Origin: an uncultured Clostridia bacterium
GTDB taxonomy: Bacteria > Bacillota > Clostridia > TANB77 > CAG-508
Direction of reading: 5' to 3'
Length of the DNA stretch: 7,984 nucleotides
Assembly: GCA_934122385.1 (NCBI GenBank)
Contig: CAKOWP010000049.1
Location: 1 to 7,984 of the forward strand
Made by a program: the position numbers and the translations under genes. Every line of letters starts with the position of its first letter. Position 1 is the stretch's first letter. Positions 1-4,731 of the stretch are shown piece by piece. The notes below the pieces were generated by a model that saw nothing but the letters and a program-made list of their open reading frames with translations, did no database searches and was not told the origin of the DNA.

Positions 1-104
1 TGTTTATTTTTTTAGAATATCTTTTTTATTTTAGATAAAGTAAATAGTTTATAAAGTATGATATGCTTGTTATAAAAGATAATTAATATTTTGTAAAATC
101 TAAT

Positions 105-133
105 TTGCAATTTTATGTAAATTGTGGTATAAT
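105..133 (+). promoter_or_regulatory. Sigma-A type promoter of the 128-residue protein gene
   Basis: A -35 TTGCAA (105-110) and a -10 TATAAT (128-133) are separated by exactly 17 bases. TG stands at 125-126, giving an extended -10 (TGGTATAAT). Transcription should begin near 140, leaving a leader of about 75 bases before the start codon at 216. Confidence 0.8.
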
Positions 134-141
134 ATAGGTAG

Positions 142-190
142 CGTCAAAGGTGACGTTTGTAACTAATAAAAAATATCCTTCAATTGAAGG
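142..190 (+). promoter_or_regulatory. Leader with two short inverted repeats
   Basis: Two inverted repeats lie between the promoter and the ribosome binding site. CGTCA-AAGG-TGACG (142-155) would form a 5-bp tetraloop hairpin in RNA. CCTTCAATTGAAGG (177-190) is a perfect 14-base palindrome. The palindrome could be an operator for a dimeric repressor, or part of RNA structure next to the AAGGAGA ribosome binding site at 204-210. No known riboswitch class is recognised and the function is open. Confidence 0.4.
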
Positions 191-215
191 TTGCACTTAA
201 GAAAAGGAGAAAAAT

Positions 216-602
216 ATGGAAACAACGAACAAAAAAACATTGACAGAAGACGAGAAGAAGGTATTTAAAAAGGAAGTGAAAAAGCGGATTAGAAAAATGC
301 GCTTCACATTAGGTGCTAAAACTAGTACTGCCTTGGAATTTTTATTAATTCAAAAGGCTATCACGGGAAAAACCATAAAAGAATTGGCACCTGAGTGCCA
401 AAGAGAGATGCACAAAAATAATCCAAGGTATATGGAAAGGGCAGGAGATAGATTTTTGGAAGAACTAGAAGATGACCTTGACGAGAATGCTGAAAGGGAA
501 AAAAGACTCCCTAAAGAAATCTTTCATACTGGTTTAACAATCGAAAATCTGTATGAATACTTCTTATATGAAATATTTCCATATAAGAAAAAGAAAAATT
601 AA
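216..602 (+). CDS. Hypothetical 128-aa helical protein, faintly Spo0A-C-like
   Basis: This is a soluble, charged protein with no signal peptide or membrane segment. The start is supported by AAGGAGA five bases upstream and a strong promoter at 105-133. A terminator follows directly, so it is transcribed alone. The sequence is not confidently recognised. By eye, residues 32-86 follow the pattern of the Spo0A C-terminal DNA-binding domain. LGAKTSTALEFLLIQKAI sits where Spo0A has LG(V)PA..KGY.YLREAI. IKELAPECQREM..NNPRYMERAGDRFLEELE sits where Spo0A has ITKVLYPDIAKK..TTASRVERAIRHAIEVAW. The final LTIENLYEYFLYEI would match the last Spo0A helix. If so, it is a stand-alone Spo0A-C-like DNA-binding protein without a receiver domain, which might bind the palindrome in its own leader. 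Low identity means the resemblance could be chance. The reading frame itself is secure; the function is not. Confidence 0.85.
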   Translation: METTNKKTLTEDEKKVFKKEVKKRIRKMRFTLGAKTSTALEFLLIQKAITGKTIKELAPECQREMHKNNPRYMERAGDRFLEELEDDLDENAEREKRLPKEIFHTGLTIENLYEYFLYEIFPYKKKKN

Positions 603-613
603 AAAAGGAGAAA

Positions 614-640
614 GAATGGAGCAATGCTCCATTTTTTCTT
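614..640 (+). terminator. Intrinsic terminator after the 128-aa gene
   Basis: The arms AATGGAGC (615-622) and GCTCCATT (626-633) pair perfectly around an AAT loop and run straight into a T tract (632-637). It lies 12 bases after the stop codon. Its T-rich tail overlaps the -35 element of the next promoter. Confidence 0.85.
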
Positions 641-670
641 GACTTTTGGACTAAAAAATATTAATATAAT
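639..670 (+). promoter_or_regulatory. Probable promoter of the small membrane protein / peptidase unit
   Basis: TTGACT (639-644) is a good -35. Downstream, TATAAT (665-670) is a perfect -10 but lies 20 bases away, while the weaker TAATAT (662-667) gives 17 bases. The exact -10 is uncertain, but the region sits just after a terminator and before the next gene, where a promoter is required. Confidence 0.5.
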
Positions 671-700
671 GGTATAAAAAATAAAAGGATGTCGATAAAA

Positions 701-895
701 ATGTTAAATATAATAATGAGATTAATAATGATGATATTAATATTATTTGGAATAACACTAATATATGATGCGAGAATAATAACAAAAAAATTCTTTGGAT
801 TTGGAGACCAAAACGAAGGCTCAGCAGGGCTAAAAATAATAGGATTTATAATAACAATAGTTGGCGGAATAGCAATGTATTTTTTATGTAGGTAA
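701..895 (+). CDS. Small two-helix membrane protein
   Basis: A 64-residue protein with two hydrophobic segments (about residues 2-23 and 45-62). A polar loop between them contains DARIITKKFFGFGDQNEG. An in-frame ATG at 689 overlaps the AAAAGGA that should serve as ribosome binding site. The ATG at 701 is spaced properly from that site and is preferred. The hairpin-helix shape with a conserved-looking DAR.ITKKFF.FGDQNE loop resembles small uncharacterised membrane proteins of Clostridia; I recognise no function. No terminator is visible before the peptidase gene 83 bases downstream, so the two are probably co-transcribed. An antisense frame across this region lacks a ribosome binding site and is a shadow. 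Confidence 0.75.
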   Translation: MLNIIMRLIMMILILFGITLIYDARIITKKFFGFGDQNEGSAGLKIIGFIITIVGGIAMYFLCR

Positions 896-912
896 AAATA
901 TAAATCTCCCAA

Positions 913-960
913 AAGTACTAAATCAAACAAAAGTAGAATAATGATTAAATAAGTACTAAA
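913..960 (+). repeat. Paired AAGTACTAAA direct repeat
   Basis: AAGTACTAAA occurs at 913-922 and again at 951-960, start to start 38 bases apart. Each copy contains the palindrome AGTACT. The second copy ends five bases before the GGGGG of the ribosome binding site of the peptidase gene. It could be a paired operator or an RNA element, or chance in an AT-rich spacer. Confidence 0.4.
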
Positions 961-978
961 AACAAGGGGGACATTGCT

Positions 979-2550
979 ATGAACAAGGAACGTAAAAAAT
1001 TAATAGTATTAGAGGGAATAGTTCTAATACTTATTTTATTTGTGATATTATCACAATGTAATTTACAAGGTGGACAAAAAAATCAAAATAATATAGCAGA
1101 AAACAGCATTCAAAATGTGGAAAATACAAATGGTGAAGATTTTGAAAACGATAGCACAAACATCGTGAACAATATTTATAATGAAAATAAATCAAATAAA
1201 TCTAGCACTGAAATTCCAATACTAACAGAAGAAGACGAGCAGACTGTTGAATTTCAAGAAACAGAAGCAGAAGGCTTTGAAGAACAAGGAATAATAGCAT
1301 ATAATGGAGCAGAAAAAACGCCAAATGTTCAGTTGGGTGAGTATTCTGGACTAACATATTATTCACAAATAGATAATAGATGGAAAAATAAAATGTATTC
1401 AAGTGTAGGGAATACAGCACAAACAATAGGAACATCAGGATGCGGACCAGCGGCCGCAGCAATGGTAGTATCTAGCATAAAAGGTAATATAACACCAGAC
1501 CAAATGGCAGATTTATACATGAAATACGGGTATCGTTCAGCAAACCAGGGAACATACTGGAGTGCATTTAAATGGACTGCAGATGTATTTGATATTGGAT
1601 ATAGTGAATGCTACAAATTAGATGATGCAATTGCAAAATTAAAAGATAATCATTATATAATTGCAAGTTGTAATCAAGGGTTATTTACATATGGAGGACA
1701 TTTTGTTGTTTTGGTTGGACTTGAAGGAAATTATATAAAAATATATGATTCATACTTATATAATGGAAAATATGATGTTGCAAGTAGAAGAGGTAAAGCA
1801 ATTGTAAAAGGAAATACAACATATGTATCACTTCAAGATTTTAGACAATATGCAAATTATAAAAAATTCTTCTGCTTTAAAAATGATAGAACAAATGTAA
1901 ATGAAAATAATAAACCTTCAAATAATGCAAATGTGGGAATATCAAAAGCAAATTATCAAGTTAAAATAACAGCAAATAGCGGATTAAATATTAGAGCGGG
2001 AGCAAGTACATCATATCCAAGAGTTGGTGGATATGCTAAAGGAACAATTGTCACAATTTTGGCTGAATCAAATGGTTTTGGAAAGACAAATAGGGGATGG
2101 ATATATTTAAATTATACAAGTACAAATATTGAAAATAGTAGAGTAGTAGTAACTTCAGGACAATCAAGAAAATTGGCAAGAGCAAGTCTTTTGTATAGTA
2201 ATTCAAATTTGACAGGTTATAGATATAATTATAAGGCTAATACTACTGTAACTATTCTTGAAAATGTTTCTGCAAGTGTTGATAGAGTTAGAATTAATGT
2301 AACAGGAAGAGTTGCTTATATAAATACAAATAGTTATTCAAATGTTTCTGGAAGTTCAACAACTGTTGGTACGGTTAAAAGAACAAAGAATTGTGTTTTG
2401 TATTCAAATTCTAATTTGACTGGTTATAAGTATCAGTATAAAGATAATACTTCTGTTGTTGTTTTGCAACATGTTAATTCTTATGTTGATAAGGTTAGAG
2501 TTAGAATGACTGGGAGAGTTGCGTATATTAGTGTAGACAGATATAAATAA
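979..2550 (+). CDS. Membrane-anchored C39-like cysteine peptidase with SH3b domain and C-terminal repeats
   Basis: A 523-residue surface protein starting at an ATG eight bases after AAGGGGG (964-970). Residues 8-25 form an uncleaved signal anchor; LSQC at its end is not a proper lipobox. A low-complexity N/E-rich linker (about 30-110) leads to a Peptidase_C39_2-like domain (about 120-305). It opens with YYSQIDNRW and contains the nucleophile Cys155 in GTSGCGPAAAAM, His241 in GGHFVVLVG and Asp257 in IYDSY, so the catalytic triad looks complete. Residues 326-382 form a bacterial SH3 domain (LNIRAGASTSYPRVGG...GWIYLNY), usually a peptidoglycan-binding module. Residues 404-448 and 473-517 are two copies of an unrecognised repeat. 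The likely role is cleavage of peptide bonds in or at the wall; the substrate is unknown. Codon use shifts toward T-ending codons in the last 350 bases. It is probably co-transcribed with the small membrane protein upstream. Confidence 0.9.
   Translation: MNKERKKLIVLEGIVLILILFVILSQCNLQGGQKNQNNIAENSIQNVENTNGEDFENDSTNIVNNIYNENKSNKSSTEIPILTEEDEQTVEFQETEAEGFEEQGIIAYNGAEKTPNVQLGEYSGLTYYSQIDNRWKNKMYSSVGNTAQTIGTSGCGPAAAAMVVSSIKGNITPDQMADLYMKYGYRSANQGTYWSAFKWTADVFDIGYSECYKLDDAIAKLKDNHYIIASCNQGLFTYGGHFVVLVGLEGNYIKIYDSYLYNGKYDVASRRGKAIVKGNTTYVSLQDFRQYANYKKFFCFKNDRTNVNENNKPSNNANVGISKANYQVKITANSGLNIRAGASTSYPRVGGYAKGTIVTILAESNGFGKTNRGWIYLNYTSTNIENSRVVVTSGQSRKLARASLLYSNSNLTGYRYNYKANTTVTILENVSASVDRVRINVTGRVAYINTNSYSNVSGSSTTVGTVKRTKNCVLYSNSNLTGYKYQYKDNTSVVVLQHVNSYVDKVRVRMTGRVAYISVDRYK
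2188..2529 (+). repeat. Two copies of a 45-residue coding repeat in the peptidase C-terminus
   Basis: Copy 1 spans 2188-2322 (residues 404-448) and copy 2 spans 2395-2529 (residues 473-517), a period of 69 residues. Both share LYSNSNLTGY.Y.YK.NT, then a V..L..V...VD.VR segment, ending in TGRVAYI. Their short alternating hydrophobic pattern suggests a beta-rich module, possibly SH3-like and wall-binding. The DNA copies have diverged, so the duplication is not recent. Confidence 0.85.
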
Positions 2551-2587
2551 GAATTACGAGATAACATAAGCTGAAAAAATATATAAA

Positions 2588-2622
2588 AGAAAAGAGTTCT
2601 GCATGAAACAGAACTCTTTTCT
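2588..2622. terminator. Bidirectional terminator between convergent genes
   Basis: AGAAAAGAGTTCTG (2588-2601) and CAGAACTCTTTTCT (2609-2622) form a perfect 14-bp stem with a seven-base loop. Runs of A on the left arm and T on the right give a U tract in either direction. It sits between the stop codons of the plus-strand peptidase gene and the minus-strand coiled-coil gene, and should serve both. Confidence 0.9.
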
Positions 2623-2632
2623 AAAGAGATGA

Positions 2633-3007
2633 TTACTCACTCTTTATGCCATATTTAATGACTTTAATTGTTTTGTCAATCTGCGAAATATAGTCTTCAC
2701 AGATTTCTCCTATTTCGGAGGATTTTGACGCTTCTAATGAAAATAAATACATTTCATTAGAAAGTTTTGTGGAAGAGATACTTTCCAAAGCATCTTCCAA
2801 TTCTTCTTGAGGAACGTTGTTAGATAACTCTTCAATTTCAACAACTCTTCCTCTGAGTTCAGAGAGCTGTTGAATTGCTGTTGACTTATCTAGTTCGTCA
2901 AATTTTTTTTGCATTTGGATTGAATCGTATTTACAGTAAGCAGTAGTTAGAATACAAGAAACTACAATACCAATTAGTAATGAAACTATAAATTTCCGTT
3001 TTGTCAT
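2633..3007 (-). CDS. Small membrane-anchored coiled-coil protein, function unknown
   Basis: A 124-residue protein with a very strong ribosome binding site (AAGGAGG on the minus strand, 3016-3022) eight bases before its ATG. After a short basic start (MTKRK), residues 6-24 are hydrophobic and act as a signal anchor, or as a signal peptide ending near TTAYC. The remainder is hydrophilic and helical, with acidic heptad-like stretches (about 30-85) likely to form a coiled coil outside the membrane. No catalytic motif or named family is recognised. It has its own promoter and shares a terminator with the convergent peptidase gene. Its codon use is slightly less A-rich than that of the plus-strand neighbours. 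Confidence 0.8.
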   Translation of the reverse strand: MTKRKFIVSLLIGIVVSCILTTAYCKYDSIQMQKKFDELDKSTAIQQLSELRGRVVEIEELSNNVPQEELEDALESISSTKLSNEMYLFSLEASKSSEIGEICEDYISQIDKTIKVIKYGIKSE

Positions 3008-3064
3008 AATGATTTCCTCCTTTTTAGGAACTATTTTATTTTAGAGTAATGCTCTATTTAAATA

Positions 3065-3093
3065 ATTATAACACATTATGTTAATTTTGTAAA
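3065..3093 (-). promoter_or_regulatory. Strong promoter of the minus-strand coiled-coil gene
   Basis: On the minus strand, -35 TTTACA (3088-3093) and -10 TATAAT (3065-3070) are 17 bases apart, with an extended -10 (TGTTATAAT). Transcription should start near 3058. The first bases of the transcript would contain TAGAG-CATTA-CTCTA (3042-3056), a 5-bp hairpin. Confidence 0.8.
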
Positions 3094-3107
3094 GTGTAAT
3101 TTTACAC
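3094..3107 (-). promoter_or_regulatory. Inverted repeat abutting the -35 (possible operator)
   Basis: GTGTAA-TT-TTACAC is a perfect 14-base inverted repeat lying directly upstream of the -35 element of the minus-strand promoter. This placement suits an activator, or a repressor touching the -35. No known regulator is assigned, and AT-rich DNA makes chance palindromes common. Confidence 0.35.
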
Positions 3108-3115
3108 TAAAATTT

Positions 3116-3137
3116 CTAATTTACAGTTTTATGTAAA
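3116..3137 (+). repeat. Second copy of a 22-base element found at the first promoter
   Basis: These 22 bases match 100-121 with only two differences (G107/A3123 and A110/G3126). The first copy carries the -35 of the promoter at 105-133. After this second copy no good -10 follows at the equivalent position (TTCTAC at 3144-3149), so it looks like an inactive or diverged promoter fragment in front of the possible gene remnant. Confidence 0.45.
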
Positions 3138-3335
3138 ACAAGGTTCTACCTTAATGATACACAATACCTTACAGCTGTTGAATGTGAAGAAGGTTATGCA
3201 ATCAGGTTAGAAGAAGAAAAGACAGATTGTATCTCATTTTTCTTCTAATTCTTTAACAAATGTAATTGTGTTTTTAGCTACTCATTTCCTTGTAAAGTTT
3301 GTGGTTGGAAAAAATTACCAAGTATGGTGCATTAA
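3120..3335 (+). pseudogene. Possible decayed small gene
   Basis: A reading frame with protein-like composition runs from 3120 to the TAA at 3246-3248 but has no ATG, GTG or TTG start with a ribosome binding site. It reads in part KTRFYLNDTQYLTAVECEEG and then AIRLEEEKTDC. Beyond the stop the same frame continues to 3335 and ends in FPCKVCGWKKLPSMVH, a Cys-x-x-Cys-Gly pattern like half of a zinc ribbon. I see this as a remnant of a lost gene with a missing 5' end and an in-frame stop. It could instead be non-coding sequence that looks coding by chance. Confidence 0.3.
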
Positions 3336-3370
3336 ACTAATAATTTTTAATGTTTAATGTTTTTGTAATA

Positions 3371-3408
3371 AAAAAATCAACCAGATTTAATTTTCTGATT
3401 GATTTTTT
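3371..3408 (-). terminator. Terminator downstream of tRNA-Leu
   Basis: The arms 3371-3385 and 3394-3408 pair over 15 positions with a single C/A mismatch and an eight-base loop. A run of A on the left becomes a U tract for minus-strand transcripts leaving the tRNA gene, 23 bases away. The right arm also ends in six T, so it can work in both directions. Confidence 0.8.
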
Positions 3409-3430
3409 AATAGTTCTAACAGAAGTATTT

Positions 3431-3514
3431 TGGTGCGGATGAAGGGACTCGAACCCCCACGCCGTTGGCACTGGTTCCTAAGACCAGCGCGTCTACCAGT
3501 TCCGCCACATCCGC
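3431..3514 (-). tRNA. tRNA-Leu (anticodon UAG)
   Basis: Read on the minus strand, this is a complete class II tRNA. The acceptor arms GCGGATG and CATCCGC pair over 7 bp, followed by discriminator A and an encoded CCA (3431-3433). The anticodon stem CTGGT/ACCAG encloses the loop CTTAGGA, giving anticodon TAG with G37, so it reads CUN leucine codons. A long variable arm, typical of Leu, and the T arm GGGGGTTCGAGTCCC are present. The length is 84 bases with CCA. Confidence 0.97.
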
Positions 3515-3534
3515 AGTTCTTGTTGACAATATTT

Positions 3535-3564
3535 ATAATAGCATATTTGTTATTTCTTTGTCAA
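3535..3564 (-). promoter_or_regulatory. Promoter of tRNA-Leu
   Basis: On the minus strand, a perfect -35 TTGACA (3559-3564) and a -10 TATTAT (3535-3540) are 18 bases apart, with an extended -10 TGC. Transcription would start about 14 bases before the mature tRNA 5' end at 3514. Confidence 0.75.
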
Positions 3565-3630
3565 TAGAAAAATAACAAAAAAATGAAAAAAATTTTTTAA
3601 ATTTAAAAGTAAAATTTTATTTAAAAGTGC

Positions 3631-3659
3631 TTGACATATAAACGTATGTTTGATACAAT
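3631..3659 (+). promoter_or_regulatory. Promoter of dinD
   Basis: A perfect -35 TTGACA (3631-3636) and -10 TACAAT (3654-3659) are exactly 17 bases apart, with TGA forming an extended -10. Such a strong core promoter would need repression to keep a damage-response gene silent, which fits the LexA-like box lying between the two elements. Confidence 0.85.
3640..3651 (+). promoter_or_regulatory. dinD: LexA-like SOS box in the dinD promoter
   Basis: AAACGTATGTTT lies wholly between the -35 and -10 of the dinD promoter. The Gram-positive LexA box is GAAC-RNRY-GTTY. This site keeps AAC, the RNRY-type centre GTAT and GTTT, with A in place of the first G. Binding here would block RNA polymerase. The call rests on the motif, its placement and the SOS identity of the gene. 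Confidence 0.6.
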
Positions 3660-3696
3660 GGCGTTAAATTTAATAAAAGATTAGGAGATGATTATA

Positions 3697-4467
3697 ATGG
3701 ATGTAAGAATGGATAGTAATCAAAGTTTTGAGAACATCAAACATATTGATGAAAATGAAACTGAATTCTGGTGTGCAAGGGAACTACAAAAAGTTTTAGA
3801 TTATAAGGAATGGAGAAAATTTGAAAAAGTAATTCAAAAAGCAATAAATGCCTGTAAAAATACTGGAGTTAGTGAAGAAGAGCATTTTGTCGGCGCCGAC
3901 AAAATGGTACAAATAGGTTCTGGAGCAGAAAGAAAACAAAAAGATTTTAAACTAACTCGTTATGCTTGTTATTTAATAGCCCAAAATGGAGATAGTAGAA
4001 AAAAAGTAATAGCACTAGCCCAAACATATTTTGCAATTCAAACTAGAAAACAAGAAATTAGTGAAAAGGAGTATAGCTTATTAACAGAAGATGAAAAAAG
4101 ATTTTATCAAAGAAATTTAACAAGAAAAGGAAACTATTCACTTAATCAAACTGCAAAGAATGCAGGAGTTAAAAATTTTGATAAATTTCATAATGCAGGG
4201 TATAAAGGATTATATAATGGGGAAACTGCAGATGATATTGCAAGAAGAAAAGGACTAAAATATAGGGAAGATATTTTGGACAATATGGGAAGTGTTGAGC
4301 TTATAGCAAATTTGTTTAGAATTTCTCAAACAGAGCAAAAATTAAAAAGAGATAATACACAAACCGAAAAAGAAGCATGTGTAACTCATAACAAAATAGG
4401 AAAAATAGTTAGAAAAGCAATCGAAGATGCAGGACGGAACTATGCCAGAGGATTTGCCCACACCTGA
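3697..4467 (+). CDS. dinD: DNA damage-inducible protein D, C-terminus frameshifted
   Basis: The start at 3697 lies nine bases after AGGAG (3683-3687); an in-frame ATG at 3688 overlaps the end of that site and is rejected. The protein follows Escherichia coli DinD along its length. Matching blocks include FENIKHIDENETEFWCAREL, DFKLTRYACYLIAQNGD, IALAQTYFAIQTR, NAGYKGLYNGETADDIARRKGLK and ILDNMGSVELIANLFRISQTE. E. coli DinD is an SOS protein reported to inhibit RecA filaments, and the N-terminal part has a BRO-N-like character; the same role here is inferred. An extra C at about 4435 shifts the frame after Gly246, so the product ends in ten unrelated residues at 4467, 257 residues in all. Skipping that base restores a DinD-like tail ending at 4522 and a 274-residue protein, which I recall as the E. 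coli length. It is monocistronic, between its own promoter and terminator. Confidence 0.9.
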   Translation: MDVRMDSNQSFENIKHIDENETEFWCARELQKVLDYKEWRKFEKVIQKAINACKNTGVSEEEHFVGADKMVQIGSGAERKQKDFKLTRYACYLIAQNGDSRKKVIALAQTYFAIQTRKQEISEKEYSLLTEDEKRFYQRNLTRKGNYSLNQTAKNAGVKNFDKFHNAGYKGLYNGETADDIARRKGLKYREDILDNMGSVELIANLFRISQTEQKLKRDNTQTEKEACVTHNKIGKIVRKAIEDAGRNYARGFAHT

Positions 4468-4522
4468 AAAGAGTTTAAAACAATTAGAAAAAGAGAGTAA
4501 GAAAAATCTAATAAAACAGTAA
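4436..4522 (+). other. dinD: Out-of-frame 3' end of dinD
   Basis: Read from 4436, this segment encodes GTMPEDLPTPEKSLKQLEKE and then SKKNLIKQ before TAA at 4520-4522. E. coli DinD ends in a closely similar GTMPEELPTP...IKQLE stretch, so this is the displaced native C-terminus. GGACGGAACT at 4432-4441 would be GGAGGAACT in the intact gene. Either a true mutation or a single-base sequencing error explains it. Confidence 0.85.
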
Positions 4523-4529
4523 AAAAATG

Positions 4530-4570
4530 AAATAGGAGAAAAACTTTTTTGATAGATTTTCTCTTATTTT
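4530..4570 (+). terminator. Terminator after dinD
   Basis: AAATAGGAGAAAA (4530-4542) and TTTTCTCTTATTT (4557-4569) form a 13-bp stem with one G-U pair and a 14-base loop. It starts seven bases after the restored dinD stop. The T tract is short (TTTT, partly within the stem), so efficiency may be moderate. Confidence 0.65.
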
Positions 4571-4597
4571 ACATTTATATTACATTACGAAAATTCA

Positions 4598-4632
4598 TTG
4601 ACTAAAAAAGTACACAATGATATAATTATATC
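4598..4632 (+). promoter_or_regulatory. Promoter of the glucosaminidase operon with palindrome over the -10
   Basis: TTGACT (4598-4603) and TATAAT (4621-4626) are 17 bases apart, with TGA forming an extended -10. GATATAATTATATC (4619-4632) is a perfect 14-base palindrome covering the -10 and the bases after it, a position where a bound repressor would block transcription. The palindrome is all A/T apart from its ends, so chance is possible. The leader before the start at 4732 is about 98 bases and shows no clear riboswitch fold. Confidence 0.75.
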
Positions 4633-4731
4633 GAAAAAATGGGAAAAAGTAACAAAAAACACGAAGAAGAGAACTAACAAATGCATAAAAAATTAAAAAC
4701 ACACGAATAGATAAAAATGGAGGAGAAACAA

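Noticed and set aside
661..930. Antisense 89-residue frame over the small membrane protein gene
   Set aside because: Hydrophobic only because it mirrors AT-rich membrane codons. It has no ribosome binding site and the sense gene is better supported.
1030..1068. Lipoprotein signal (LSQC) in the C39-like peptidase
   Set aside because: Gln stands before Cys where Gly, Ala or Ser is expected, so an uncleaved signal anchor is more likely.
1202..1462. Antisense frame inside the peptidase gene
   Set aside because: It lies inside a well-supported coding region with catalytic motifs on the plus strand and has no start signals.
3523..3564. TTGACAA/TTGTCAA inverted pair around the tRNA promoter
   Set aside because: The right half is simply the tRNA -35 element, and the left half has no matching -10 on the plus strand, so the symmetry is probably chance.
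3601..3628. Direct repeat ATTTAAAAGT (3601-3610 and 3619-3628) upstream of the dinD -35
   Set aside because: Very AT-rich and short; it may act as an UP-like element but cannot be told from background.
4681..4710. Nine-codon leader peptide (MHKKLKTHE) before the glucosaminidase gene
   Set aside because: Only a weak purine stretch precedes it, and no attenuator hairpin or residue run suggests control by translation.
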